A stretch of DNA of 64,000 bases from Commensalibacter nepenthis (GTDB lineage: Bacteria > Pseudomonadota > Alphaproteobacteria > Acetobacterales > Acetobacteraceae). A model generated the notes under the pieces. The model saw only the letters and a list, made by a program, of their open reading frames with translations. It searched no databases and was not told the origin of the DNA. The position numbers were made by a program, and so were the translations under genes. The DNA lies in contig NZ_JASBAN010000001.1 in assembly GCF_029953305.1 (NCBI RefSeq), positions 1,201,501 through 1,265,500 of the forward strand, written 5' to 3'. The first letter of the stretch is position 1; each line of letters opens with the position of its first letter. Positions 53,694 to 63,685 of the stretch are shown here, in pieces.

Positions 53694-56600
53694 ATGTCTT
53701 TATCACGTTTTTTTATTGATAGGCCAATTTTTGCTTGGGTAATAGCAATTCTTATTTCCTTGATGGGAATGATTGCGATTGTTACGTTACCTATTGCACA
53801 ATGGCCTAATATTGCTCCGCCGCCGATTACGTTGAGTTTTACCTATCCTGGGGCGACGGCGGATACTGTACAACGTACGGTTGTTGATCCTGTCAGTCAG
53901 AATTTGTATGGTGTTGACCATCTAGAATATATGTCAACGGTTGCCAATGCCGACGGCACGGCAACGATTACTTTGACTTTTGAGCAAGGAACAAATCCAG
54001 ACGTTGCACAGGTTCAAGTGTTAAACCGTGTGGATGTTGCACGTTCTTTATTGCCGTCTACTGTTGCGTTGCAAGGGATTCGTATTTCTAAATCTAATAA
54101 AAGTTATATGATGTTTTTTGCAATCCAGAGCATGGATCATTCATTGAATGAGGGTGCTTTAGGTGATTTGTTAGCAAGTGATATACAAAATCCAATTACA
54201 CGTCTAAATGGACTTGGTGATTACACAGCTTTCTCTTCTGAATATGCAATGCGTGTGTGGCTTGATCCTGATAAATTACATAATTATCAATTAAATCCAA
54301 CGGACGTAATGAATGAAATTTCATCACAAAACTCTGAACAGCCTTTGGGTGAATTTGGTAAGTTGCCAGCACTTCCGGATCAACGATTTGATATTTATAC
54401 AGGTGGGATTAGACGCCTTGTGACACCAGAAGAATTTGGCAATATTGTTATCAAAACACAAACAGATGGGGCGCGTATCCGACTAAAGGATGTTGCAACA
54501 GTTGCCCTTGGTCCAATGAGTTACCAACCTGTTGGAACACTTGATAGTCAGCCGGTTGCTGCTTTCGGGGTGAAATTATCCCCTGGCTTTAATCAATTAG
54601 CTTTGTCCAATGCAATTCACAGTAAAATTGAGGAGCTTTCGAAGTATTTCCCACCAAATACAAGATATTTATATCCGCTAGATACATCAAAATATGTTGT
54701 TGAATCGATGGAAGAAGTTGTTCATACTTTGATAGAGGCGATTATTCTAGTGATCGTTGTGATGTATGTATTCCTTCAGAATTTTAGAGCAACTTTTATT
54801 CCGACGATTGCCGTGCCAGTGGTGTTATTGGGAACGTTTTTTATTCTAGAAATGGCAGGGTTCTCCATTAATACCTTAACTATGTTAGCGTTGGTGTTGG
54901 CGATTGGGTTGTTGGTTGATGATGCGATCGTTGTTGTAGAAAACGTAGAACGTGTGATGGAGGAAGAACATTGTGATCCCAAAACAGCGACGCAAAAATC
55001 AATGGATCAGATTAGTGGTGCATTGGTAGGTATTGCGCTCGTTTTGTCTGTTGTTTTTATTCCAATGGCATTTTTCAGTGGTTCTGCTGGGGTGGTTTAC
55101 AGACAGTTCTCTCTTACCATTGTTTCTGCGATGACATTATCTGTTGTTGTTGCGCTGATTTTTACACCTGCTTTATGTGCGACAATCTTAAAACCGCATG
55201 ATAAAAACGCAAAAACTGGACGTTTTTTTACTTGGTTTAATAGAAATTTTGAAAAAATGGTTGCAGGGTATATCTCTGGCGTTAAAGGTATGATTAACCA
55301 TACACGTACCACCATGGTTGTGTATTTTGGGTTAACTGTTGGGGCTCTTGCAAGTTTCCACATGTTGCCAGAGGGTTTTTTACCTGATGAAGATCAAGGG
55401 GTTGTGTTTTTGCAATCTTCTCTTAGTCCCGGATCATCTGCAGCAATGACTGCGGCGGTTAACAAGCAAATAACAGATTATTTTTTAAAGAATGAAAAAC
55501 AATATCTGCAATTTGTATATACAGCGATTGGGTTTAACTTTGGTGGACAAGCACAAAGTGCGTCTTTTGGTGTTGCTCGTTTAAAAGACTTTGATCAACG
55601 TAGTGGGGGGTATGAATCTTCTGCTCAGGCCGTTGCTGCACGTGCGATGAAGGCATTGGCTGCAATTCCTGGTGCAAACGTATTTGCTGTTCTTCCACCA
55701 CCTGTAATGGATTTAGGAAGTGCAACAGGGTTTGACTTTGAACTTCTAAATCGTGGACATTTAGATGATGCTACTTTTGCAAAAGCAAGAGATGCGTTGT
55801 TGAGTAAAGCACGCGCGGACAAACGTCTAGTTGCTGTGCGTCTTAATGGTTTGCCAGAAGCCCCACAATATTATTTTAATATTGATCGGGACAAAGCACA
55901 TACTCAAGGTGTCAGTATTGATTCAATTAACCAAACATTATCTATTGCGCTTGGTTCTGGGGATGCTGGTTTATTTAATTTAAGAGGGCGTGTAAAACAC
56001 GTCTTTGTTCAAGGGGACGTTAAATCTCGTGCGTCACCAGATGATTTGCGCCGTTGGTTTGTCCGTAATAATAATGGCAATATGGTACCTTTAACTGCAT
56101 TTATTAATGGAGAATGGAAAAGAACACCTCAAAAAGTTGAAACCTATAATGGGTATCCTTCTTTTGAAATCATGGGGCAAGGGGCTCGTGGGGTCAGTAA
56201 TGGTACTGCCATGCAAATCATGGAGCAATACACCAACGAGGTTGCTAAAGAAATTCCTGGGATTGGTTTCGAATGGACAGGAATGTCTTATGAGCAAGTT
56301 CAATCCTCAGGGCAAGCGGGAAAATTATATGCACTCTCTATCTTAGCTGTGTTTTTATCTTTGGCTGCGCTGTATGAAAGCTGGGCTATTCCATTCTCAG
56401 TATTGTTGGTTGTTCCTTTGGGGGTTATCGGTGCTGCACTTGCAACGTATTTCCGTGGGTTAGATAACGATATTTACTTCCAAGTTGGATTGTTAACCAC
56501 TGTCGGTCTGGCAGCTAAGAATGCTATTTTGATTGTTGAATTCGCCAAGGAGCATTTTGATGATGGTAAATCCTTGACGGAATCCGCAATATTGGCTGCT

Positions 56601-56870
56601 CACGAACGTATTCGTCCTATTTTAATGACTTCATTGGCGTTTGTTTTAGGGGTGATTCCGTTGGCGATTGCGACTGGTGCTGGTGCAGCCAGTCACGTTG
56701 CGATTGGTGTGGCGGTTGTTGGTGGTGTGATTACCGCAACTGTGCTTGCTTTATATTTTGTGCCTATTTTCTTTATTTTGGTGCTAAAATTATTCAAAGT
56801 GAAACCACATCCAATTAATAAAAATGCGGCAGAGCCTCAGGCTGTTAGTCTGAATAAAACAGAGGAATAG
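53694..56870 (+). CDS. RND multidrug efflux pump (AcrB/MexB, HAE1 type)
   Basis: A 1058-residue proton/drug antiporter. The start FIDRPIFAWVIAILISLMG, the proton-relay aspartates in LAIGLLVDDAIVVVENVERV, the internal duplication and the C-terminal GLAAKNAILIVEFAKE are all HAE1 features. It sits in the middle of the adaptor-pump-channel operon with gaps of 23 and 4 bases. Confidence 0.96.
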   Translation: MSLSRFFIDRPIFAWVIAILISLMGMIAIVTLPIAQWPNIAPPPITLSFTYPGATADTVQRTVVDPVSQNLYGVDHLEYMSTVANADGTATITLTFEQGTNPDVAQVQVLNRVDVARSLLPSTVALQGIRISKSNKSYMMFFAIQSMDHSLNEGALGDLLASDIQNPITRLNGLGDYTAFSSEYAMRVWLDPDKLHNYQLNPTDVMNEISSQNSEQPLGEFGKLPALPDQRFDIYTGGIRRLVTPEEFGNIVIKTQTDGARIRLKDVATVALGPMSYQPVGTLDSQPVAAFGVKLSPGFNQLALSNAIHSKIEELSKYFPPNTRYLYPLDTSKYVVESMEEVVHTLIEAIILVIVVMYVFLQNFRATFIPTIAVPVVLLGTFFILEMAGFSINTLTMLALVLAIGLLVDDAIVVVENVERVMEEEHCDPKTATQKSMDQISGALVGIALVLSVVFIPMAFFSGSAGVVYRQFSLTIVSAMTLSVVVALIFTPALCATILKPHDKNAKTGRFFTWFNRNFEKMVAGYISGVKGMINHTRTTMVVYFGLTVGALASFHMLPEGFLPDEDQGVVFLQSSLSPGSSAAMTAAVNKQITDYFLKNEKQYLQFVYTAIGFNFGGQAQSASFGVARLKDFDQRSGGYESSAQAVAARAMKALAAIPGANVFAVLPPPVMDLGSATGFDFELLNRGHLDDATFAKARDALLSKARADKRLVAVRLNGLPEAPQYYFNIDRDKAHTQGVSIDSINQTLSIALGSGDAGLFNLRGRVKHVFVQGDVKSRASPDDLRRWFVRNNNGNMVPLTAFINGEWKRTPQKVETYNGYPSFEIMGQGARGVSNGTAMQIMEQYTNEVAKEIPGIGFEWTGMSYEQVQSSGQAGKLYALSILAVFLSLAALYESWAIPFSVLLVVPLGVIGAALATYFRGLDNDIYFQVGLLTTVGLAAKNAILIVEFAKEHFDDGKSLTESAILAAHERIRPILMTSLAFVLGVIPLAIATGAGAASHVAIGVAVVGGVITATVLALYFVPIFFILVLKLFKVKPHPINKNAAEPQAVSLNKTEE

Positions 56871-56874
56871 AACA

Positions 56875-58407
56875 ATGGTCGTACAAAATACAAAAACTTG
56901 GAAGCGATCTTTGCAAGGAGCAGTTGCCTCGTTACTTGTGGTATCACTTGCTGCATGTACTTTGAGCCCTGACTATAAACGCCCTGCTTCTTCTGTTGCG
57001 CAAGAATGGCCTATTGGACCTGCGTATGGTGCACCTTTGACAGAAGGTGCAAAGCTACCGCAGGCTTATAATGTCGGATGGAAAGTTTTCTTTAGAGATC
57101 CTGTATTAAGTCAATTGATCTCTATGGCCTTGACCAATAACCGTGATTTGCGTGAAGCAATTGAAAATATTACAGCAACGCATGCCAGTTATATTCAACA
57201 AAGAGGCGAGTTATTCCCGCAAGTGAACGCGAATGCTGGGGCGTCCTATCAAACCAGCCCTGGTAAAACATTTGGTGTTGGTGGGATGACTTCTGTTCAC
57301 GCAAACTCGTTATCAACAGGTCTAGGGATTTCAAATTATGAAATTGATTTGTTTGACCGTATCCGCAGCTTAACACGTGCTGCCAGAGAGCAATATTTGG
57401 CACAACAAGAAAGCACAATTTCTGTTCAGATTTCTTTGATTGGTGAAGTTGCAAACAACTATATGGCTTGGCTTGCAGATATGAATAGTTTGCAAACCAT
57501 TAAGGAAAGCGTTCGTAACCGCGAAAAAAATCTTGCATTGGTTCAAGGGATGAATCGGTATGGGCAACAAAATGCTCAAGCGGTTGCTCAAGCGGTAGAG
57601 TTGTTGCAAGAGGCAAAAAGTCAAGAGCAGACTTATCTAAAGCTGGCTGCGAACGATTTGAACAGCTTGACACAACTAGTTGGTCAACCTATTCCACAAT
57701 CACTCTTACAACAAGCAGGACCTAATCCTTCGTTGGATCATTTTGTTTCTATGCCTGACGTGGGTGCTGGAATGCCATCTGATTTGCTAGAGCGTCGCCC
57801 TGACATTCGTTTGGCAGAGCATCAATTAAAAGAAGCAAATGCGAATGTTGGTTTCGCAAGATCTGCTTTTTTCCCTTCTATTCAGTTAACGACCTCAGGG
57901 GGAACAGCGGGCTCTACATTTGCTCAAATGTTTGGTCCGTATTCTGCTGCGTGGAGTGTGATGCCAACGATGACTGTGCCTTTGCTGGATTGGGGTAAGA
58001 ATATTGCTCAATTAAGGTCAGCAAAAGCTAAAGTACGTGCTGCTGCTGCGCATTATCAATCTGTTGTTCAAGTCGCCTTTAAAGAGGTTGCTGATTCTCT
58101 TGCAGCTAGAACCACGTTAAAACAAAAGTGGCAAGCTGAATTAGCGTCAGTGAATGCTAGCCAAAAAGATTATAATATTGCTTTGGCACGATATAAAAAT
58201 GGTATTGATAGTTTTTTACCGACTTTGGTTGCTCAAAGAACGTTGTTGACTGCTAAAGTTACGGCGATTCAATCTCGTCTGCAATATATGCAGAGCCTTT
58301 CAACATTGTATAGAACATTGGGTGGGGGATGGAGCGCAGAAAATGCGTTTGAAGCCTCTGCTCAAACGACACAGAATACAATGCAATCTCCTGTTATGAA
58401 AAAGTAA
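56875..58407 (+). CDS. Outer membrane efflux lipoprotein (OprM/NodT family)
   Basis: A 510-residue TolC-like channel with a lipobox VVSLAAC (Cys28), followed by SPDYKRPA, and two repeated outer-membrane efflux domains; PSDLLERRPDIRLAEHQL marks the second repeat. With the preceding two genes it forms a complete tripartite pump. A terminator follows. Confidence 0.95.
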   Translation: MVVQNTKTWKRSLQGAVASLLVVSLAACTLSPDYKRPASSVAQEWPIGPAYGAPLTEGAKLPQAYNVGWKVFFRDPVLSQLISMALTNNRDLREAIENITATHASYIQQRGELFPQVNANAGASYQTSPGKTFGVGGMTSVHANSLSTGLGISNYEIDLFDRIRSLTRAAREQYLAQQESTISVQISLIGEVANNYMAWLADMNSLQTIKESVRNREKNLALVQGMNRYGQQNAQAVAQAVELLQEAKSQEQTYLKLAANDLNSLTQLVGQPIPQSLLQQAGPNPSLDHFVSMPDVGAGMPSDLLERRPDIRLAEHQLKEANANVGFARSAFFPSIQLTTSGGTAGSTFAQMFGPYSAAWSVMPTMTVPLLDWGKNIAQLRSAKAKVRAAAAHYQSVVQVAFKEVADSLAARTTLKQKWQAELASVNASQKDYNIALARYKNGIDSFLPTLVAQRTLLTAKVTAIQSRLQYMQSLSTLYRTLGGGWSAENAFEASAQTTQNTMQSPVMKK

Positions 58408-58740
58408 TATCTATATCACGAGAGAAATAAGAAAAAGGCATCTTATGTAAATAGGGTGCTTTTTTTATTGATAAATAAGATTAAAAAGCATGATAGATAT
58501 TGATCTTTATGAATGACGGATTTATAAAGATAACCGAGCCATGTTAGATTTACTAAAGGTGATTTAGATTTATATGCGTATTACACCCCCCTGAATATCA
58601 TTAATTGATATAAATACTTGGATATTTCCAAGCAAGGAACCCTTTTGAATTATCATAAGGGATAGCTGTCTTACGTTTAATTTTTTTCCAAAATTAAATA
58701 GTCTGTAAAAGGGCTAATAAAAATTATATAGGATTTTTGT
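58408..58740. other. Intergenic region between the RND operon and the SulP gene
   Basis: Apart from the terminator at its beginning I see no gene. A small stem CTTGG/CCAAG at 58617-58632 with a six-base loop lies upstream of the SulP gene; it is too small to name. AGGA precedes the ATG of the SulP gene. Confidence 0.4.
58432..58467 (+). terminator. RND operon terminator
   Basis: AAAAAGGCATC pairs with GGTGCTTTTTT (two G-T pairs) followed by T residues, 25 bases after the outer-membrane gene. Confidence 0.75.
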
Positions 58741-60213
58741 ATGCTATTGTCCTCAACGCGACAGGACTGGCTGGGTAACATTCGTGCGGATGTTCTGGCT
58801 GGGATCGTTGTTGCTCTTGCGTTGATTCCTGAATCAATTGCTTTCTCTATTTTTGCTGGGGTAGATCCTAGTGTGGGTTTATATTCAGCATTTTGTATTC
58901 CTGTTGTGCTTGCTCTTTTTGGCGGCAGACCAGCAATGATTTCTTCATCTACAGGATCGATGGCTTTGTTAATGGGAGGCTTGGTTCAGAGTCACGGATT
59001 AAATTATCTATTGGTTGCAGGAATATTGGCAGGTATTTTTCAAATGATTGCTGGTTATTTAAAACTTGGTAATTTGATGCGGTTTGTTTCACATTCAGTG
59101 GTGACAGGCTTTGTGAATGCATTGGCTATCCTTATTTTTATGGCGCAGATGAAAGAAATTATCGGTGGAGGATGGCAAGTCTATGTGTTGACTGTGGGTG
59201 GATTAGCGATTGTATATTTATTTCCGTATATAACAAAAACTATACCATCGCCTTTGATTTGTATTTTGATTATTACCAGCATTGCCATTGGTTTGGGATG
59301 GCATGTTCCAACAGTGGGTAGTAAAGGGCATTTGCCTGATGGGTTGCCTGCTTTATTAATACCCAATGTTCCATTTAATTTAGAAACTTTGTGGATTATT
59401 TTGCCTTATTCATTTGGACTGGCGGCAGTTGGACTATTGGAAACAATGATGACAGCAACCATCGTTGATGAATTTACGGAAACGGGTAGTGATAAAAACC
59501 GTGAATGTAAAGGGCAAGGAATTGCAAATATTGTTACCAGCTTTTTTGGTGGAATGGCTGGGTGTGCGATGATTGGTCAATCAGTCATTAATATCAAATC
59601 AGGTGGACGAGGTCGTTTATCAACGATGGTTGCTGGGGTGTTTTTATTAATCTTGGTGGTGTTTTTAAAGGATTGGGTTGCACGTATCCCGATGGCTGCT
59701 TTGGTTGCGATTATGATTATGGTCTCCATTAGCACTTTTTCATGGAAGTCTATTGTTGATTTGCGAACATATCCATTATCAACCAGCTTTATTATGATTT
59801 TAACCGTTGCCATTGTCGTAGCGACGGGGAATTTAGCTTATGGTGTTTTTGCGGGAGTATTGGTTGCTTCTTTGACATTTGCGAACAAGGTTTCTCATTT
59901 TATGATGGTCAAATCAAATTTGTCAGGGGCGACCAGAACTTATTTTGTGAATGGACAATTATTCTTCGCTTGCGCCAAACGGTTTATTGATAGTTTTGAT
60001 TATCAAGAAAAACTCGAAAAAGTCATTATTGATGTTAGTCACGCGCATTTGTGGGATATTAGTGCAGTTGATGCGTTGGATAAGGTTGTTATTCAATACA
60101 GAAAACTTGATGTCGTTGTTGAGGTAAAAGGTATGAATGATGCTAGCGCAACGATTGTTGATCGTTTTGGTATTTATGATAAACCTGATGAAATTGAAAA
60201 AATTATAGGTTAA
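58741..60213 (+). CDS. SulP-family anion transporter with STAS domain
   Basis: A 490-residue transporter: the N-terminal membrane domain has [19 protein letters not shown] and the repeat [18 protein letters not shown], and the C-terminal STAS domain (about 385-490) includes [20 protein letters not shown]. SulP proteins carry sulfate, bicarbonate or other anions. A sulfate ABC system is present in the same window, so substrate is open. A long perfect hairpin follows the gene. Confidence 0.92.
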   Translation: MLLSSTRQDWLGNIRADVLAGIVVALALIPESIAFSIFAGVDPSVGLYSAFCIPVVLALFGGRPAMISSSTGSMALLMGGLVQSHGLNYLLVAGILAGIFQMIAGYLKLGNLMRFVSHSVVTGFVNALAILIFMAQMKEIIGGGWQVYVLTVGGLAIVYLFPYITKTIPSPLICILIITSIAIGLGWHVPTVGSKGHLPDGLPALLIPNVPFNLETLWIILPYSFGLAAVGLLETMMTATIVDEFTETGSDKNRECKGQGIANIVTSFFGGMAGCAMIGQSVINIKSGGRGRLSTMVAGVFLLILVVFLKDWVARIPMAALVAIMIMVSISTFSWKSIVDLRTYPLSTSFIMILTVAIVVATGNLAYGVFAGVLVASLTFANKVSHFMMVKSNLSGATRTYFVNGQLFFACAKRFIDSFDYQEKLEKVIIDVSHAHLWDISAVDALDKVVIQYRKLDVVVEVKGMNDASATIVDRFGIYDKPDEIEKIIG

Positions 60214-60232
60214 AGTGTAGTATCAAGTATTA

Positions 60233-60271
60233 AATTGTTGGGTAACATATGTCTTATGTTACCCAACAATT
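60233..60271. terminator. Strong 17-bp perfect hairpin between convergent genes
   Basis: AATTGTTGGGTAACATA and TATGTTACCCAACAATT pair perfectly around TGTCT, with a T-rich tail in the plus direction. It ends SulP transcription and may also serve the convergent gene. Confidence 0.85.
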
Positions 60272-60276
60272 TATTT

Positions 60277-61653
60277 TTAGCTTTTTTTGTTTACGAGATA
60301 TGCATCCATATAATTTTTCATATCTTCAGATTTATTATAAGAATTCCAAAAGTGTACAAAACCTTTTGGATTATTATGATCTAATTTTCGTGTCAAAGTA
60401 ACGATGGCATCTCCTCCTACTTGTGTTCTCTCAGTGACAGGTGAAGGGTTGAAATCCTGTAACTTATATAAAACATAATTCAAAACATTTTGATCAGGAT
60501 ATGGTATACTGAATCTTCCGTATGTGGATGTGTAATTATTAATAGTTTTAAACGCTGTTTTAAATGAATTTTTATGATATTTCATATTGGGTATTAATAG
60601 AATTCCAGAGTTAAACCCTTCTGTTTTTGGAATATCAAAAGTATCTTGCTGAAATAAAACACCACCAGTAGACGTACAATCTTGTATTAAATTATAAGGT
60701 TCTATTTGAGCACTGCACTGTTTTGCTGTAGCAGCCTCTTGCAAAAATTCGTAAATATCTTTGTCAAATATAATATCAAGATCACTATATAAAATAGGTT
60801 GATAAGAATCTAAAATACCAGAGGATAATATATTGATTCTTGTGCTATAGAAGTCAAGCTTATCATACCCTTGAATATCAATAAAATGAACCTTATGCGC
60901 AATCTTCTCTGGAATATAGGATTGTAGATCTTTAGGTGGGGTATTTGTCACTATAAAGATATCATTAGAATAGTTTCCTACAAGGGTAAGGCTTTGTAGC
61001 GAGACTTTAAATTGATTTAAAACTTCGCCTTGTCCAAAAAGGATATATATAATGGCAGGTTTGATAAGATATGCTTTATATGCTCTCCAACCAATATTAA
61101 AAGAAAAGTTTAAAATGGTTCCATTATATTCATTATTATTATCAATGGCATCTAGAAACTCATTAAAATCTATCAGAAGATCACCAAAGGCAATATGTTG
61201 TTGAGTAGATGAATCTGAATTAACTTGTAGAACGTTTTTATTTCCAACAATATGCCATTTATTTTGTACTAATTGGATTAAAGCAGATAGCTCTTTTATA
61301 GTTAAAAGACGAAATTCTTCCCATAATAAAGGTGAAGATGTTTCGACAAAACTTATAGTATTCTTATTATACTTGTGTGCTTGCACGAATGAGGAGTTGT
61401 ATCTTAAACGATAAATATCAGGATGTGCATTTTCAAGAGTAATAAAACCGTTTGGTATAGATCGATTTATTGTGTTAAGTTCAAAATCATACCATAGGTT
61501 TTGTTTATCGTTTGTAAAGCTATATTTGTCCATAACTTGACTAAGATAAGCAACTTCCGATAAGTCGGATATATTGATGATTTCTCTAGATGTTAGTCGT
61601 CCGTCTTCAAAACAAAGAATTCTGAAGTTATGTGTTAAAATGGCATATAACAT
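60277..61653 (-). CDS. Putative GT8-like glycosyltransferase with a novel N-terminal region
   Basis: Residues from about 205 onward look like a GT-A transferase of the GT8/nucleotide-diphospho-sugar group: YSDLDIIFDKDIYEF (DxD), TEGFNSGILLIPN, and PYPDQNVLNYVLY. The first 200 residues resemble no domain I know and are rich in Asn, Tyr and Ile. There is no signal peptide or clear membrane segment. It is a lone gene; sugar and acceptor are unknown. Confidence 0.68.
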   Translation of the reverse strand: MLYAILTHNFRILCFEDGRLTSREIINISDLSEVAYLSQVMDKYSFTNDKQNLWYDFELNTINRSIPNGFITLENAHPDIYRLRYNSSFVQAHKYNKNTISFVETSSPLLWEEFRLLTIKELSALIQLVQNKWHIVGNKNVLQVNSDSSTQQHIAFGDLLIDFNEFLDAIDNNNEYNGTILNFSFNIGWRAYKAYLIKPAIIYILFGQGEVLNQFKVSLQSLTLVGNYSNDIFIVTNTPPKDLQSYIPEKIAHKVHFIDIQGYDKLDFYSTRINILSSGILDSYQPILYSDLDIIFDKDIYEFLQEAATAKQCSAQIEPYNLIQDCTSTGGVLFQQDTFDIPKTEGFNSGILLIPNMKYHKNSFKTAFKTINNYTSTYGRFSIPYPDQNVLNYVLYKLQDFNPSPVTERTQVGGDAIVTLTRKLDHNNPKGFVHFWNSYNKSEDMKNYMDAYLVNKKS

Positions 61654-61752
61654 ATTAATTGATCGCTTGTTTTTGATTCTATATTATTAAAGATAAGGAG
61701 ATAGCTTATTTGTATAAATAATACAACGCACGAAAGAGCAAAAAAATGAAAG

Positions 61753-62337
61753 CTATTTATTTACTTTTTGATGCTTTTCAATGGATTGTTTCAAACCATT
61801 TAATTTAGGACCTTTTTGAGTTTCAATATAGGTCTTGCCATTCCATCTCCAAACGTCCGCAGCACTGACGGATAAATCATGCATTCCTTTGTGGGTTGCT
61901 TTTTCAACGGTAATATCACCTGTAACGGCATCTAATACTTTGACCCATTGATTATTTCTTTTGATATATCCTGTTGTGGAACATCCTCCAGAGCCACATA
62001 GGCTTGCTGTTTGAATTTGGGTAAATAACACATTTTTTGGTCTTTTTGTACTGGATAAATTAAGGCTGCCAATAAGCAATAAAGGTTTTTCATTGCGTTG
62101 CATGGCAAAATTCATATCTGATTGATTTAATAAACGTGCCGTATTTTCTAATGCAGTTCCTGGTTGAGAGGTTAACATGACCTTGCCCAGAGGTGTCTTT
62201 TGAGCATGAGATTGCGTCCTTTTATGACGGCGTGAAACGGCGGCTTCTGCCGAAGATGAAAAAAGGAATGCTGCGATTAAAAAAAGGGAAAGCCATTGGT
62301 GTAATTTAGAGTAAGGCGCATATCGATGGAAACTCAT
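61753..62337 (-). CDS. Exported protein of unknown function with a CxxGGC pair
   Basis: A 194-residue protein with a signal peptide (residues 14-33, ending SSAEA|AV), a basic stretch, then a compact domain with two nearby cysteines in SLCGSGGCSTTGYIKR followed by WRWNGKTY. The cysteines may form a disulfide in the periplasm. I do not recognise a named family. A gap of about 100 bases separates it from the GT8-like gene, so cotranscription is possible. Confidence 0.7.
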   Translation of the reverse strand: MSFHRYAPYSKLHQWLSLFLIAAFLFSSSAEAAVSRRHKRTQSHAQKTPLGKVMLTSQPGTALENTARLLNQSDMNFAMQRNEKPLLLIGSLNLSSTKRPKNVLFTQIQTASLCGSGGCSTTGYIKRNNQWVKVLDAVTGDITVEKATHKGMHDLSVSAADVWRWNGKTYIETQKGPKLNGLKQSIEKHQKVNK

Positions 62338-62428
62338 GGTATGTTTCTTCCTAAAATATCTAAATATGAAAGTTTAGACCTTATCTTATTTTAATAAATT
62401 ACTTTAATATATATTTTATTAAAAAAGA

Positions 62429-62465
62429 AAGATATATAGTATGTGTTGAATAAGTCATATATCTT
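62429..62465. promoter_or_regulatory. Inverted repeat in the metX leader
   Basis: AAGATATAT and ATATATCTT (62429-62437 and 62457-62465) form a perfect nine-base inverted repeat with a 19-base gap, 32 bases before the metX start. It does not show the sequence features of SAM-I or SAM-II riboswitches. It could be an operator or a leader hairpin. Confidence 0.3.
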
Positions 62466-62497
62466 GATTGTTATAAGGGGGATAATCGTTAATATTT

Positions 62498-63685
62498 ATG
62501 GTTATATCAGAAAAACAAGATGAAATATGTGAAACGAATCAAGATCAACTGATTCAAAAATTGGTATTTCCAGAAGGTATAACATTAGAAAGCGGAAAAA
62601 TAATTGCCCCTTTGGAAATAGCCTATCAAACTTATGGTCAGTTATCAGAATTTAAAGACAATGCCATTTTAATATGCCACGCTTTGACAGGGGATCAGTA
62701 TGTTGCTGGGATTCACCCTGTTACAAAAAAGCCAGGCTGGTGGAGCAAGATGGTAGGTTCTGGCTTACCCATTGATACAGATAAATATTTTGTTATTTGT
62801 ACCAATGTCTTGGGAAGTTGTATGGGAACGACGGGTCCTCGTTCTATAAGAGAGGATATTTCTCAACCACGATGTTGGGGGGCTGAATTTCCAGCCATTA
62901 CCATAAAAGACATGGTGAATACGCAAAAAATACTGATTGATTATTGGGGAATAGAGCGTTTATTTGCCGTGATTGGTGGGTCGATGGGGGGAATGCAGGC
63001 ATTACAATGGGCGGTGAGTTACCCAGATCAGGTTTATTCTGTAATGCCGATTGCGACTTCTTCTTTTCATTCAGCCCAGAATATTGCTTTTAACGAGGTG
63101 GGAAGGCAGGCTATTTTTTCAGATCCTGATTGGCGTGATGGCGAGTATTGGCGTTATGGGGTAACTCCGTATCGTGGTCTGGCTGTGGCTAGAATGATGG
63201 CGCATATTACCTATTTATCCGAAGATGCATTAAATCGTAAATTTGGTCGTAAATTACAAGAAAGCCTCAAAGGTTCTTCTTTACCTATTTTTGGAGATAT
63301 GTTTCAGGTTGAAAGCTATTTGCATTATCAAGGGTCTAATTTTGTCAGACGTTTTGATGCAAATTCTTATGTGACGATTACCAGAGCGATGGATTGGTTT
63401 GATTTATCACAAACTCATGATGGTGATTTGGTCAAAGCATTTGCCCCTGTTCAGTCAAGATTTTGTGTGATTTCCTTATCATCTGACTGGTTATTTCCAA
63501 CGTCTCGATCAAGGGTGATTGTGCAGGCATTAAACCGCGTCGGTGCCAAAGTTTCATTCGTGGAAATTACGACGGACAAAGGGCATGACGCATTTTTATT
63601 AGAAGAACCCAACTTAGATTTAACCATTCAAGGGTTTTTAGTAGGAATTGAAGAACAAAGGCGGTTAGAAAATTATGCGTCTTGA
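62498..63685 (+). CDS. metX: Homoserine O-acetyltransferase
   Basis: An alpha/beta-hydrolase-fold acyltransferase of 395 residues that activates homoserine for methionine synthesis. The nucleophile elbow [12 protein letters not shown], the acid in [10 protein letters not shown] and the histidine in KGHDAFLLE form the triad; [12 protein letters not shown] and [15 protein letters not shown] are further MetX motifs. Acyl donor could be acetyl- or succinyl-CoA; this cannot be decided by eye. The frame overlaps metW by 11 bases. Confidence 0.94.
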   Translation: MVISEKQDEICETNQDQLIQKLVFPEGITLESGKIIAPLEIAYQTYGQLSEFKDNAILICHALTGDQYVAGIHPVTKKPGWWSKMVGSGLPIDTDKYFVICTNVLGSCMGTTGPRSIREDISQPRCWGAEFPAITIKDMVNTQKILIDYWGIERLFAVIGGSMGGMQALQWAVSYPDQVYSVMPIATSSFHSAQNIAFNEVGRQAIFSDPDWRDGEYWRYGVTPYRGLAVARMMAHITYLSEDALNRKFGRKLQESLKGSSLPIFGDMFQVESYLHYQGSNFVRRFDANSYVTITRAMDWFDLSQTHDGDLVKAFAPVQSRFCVISLSSDWLFPTSRSRVIVQALNRVGAKVSFVEITTDKGHDAFLLEEPNLDLTIQGFLVGIEEQRRLENYAS

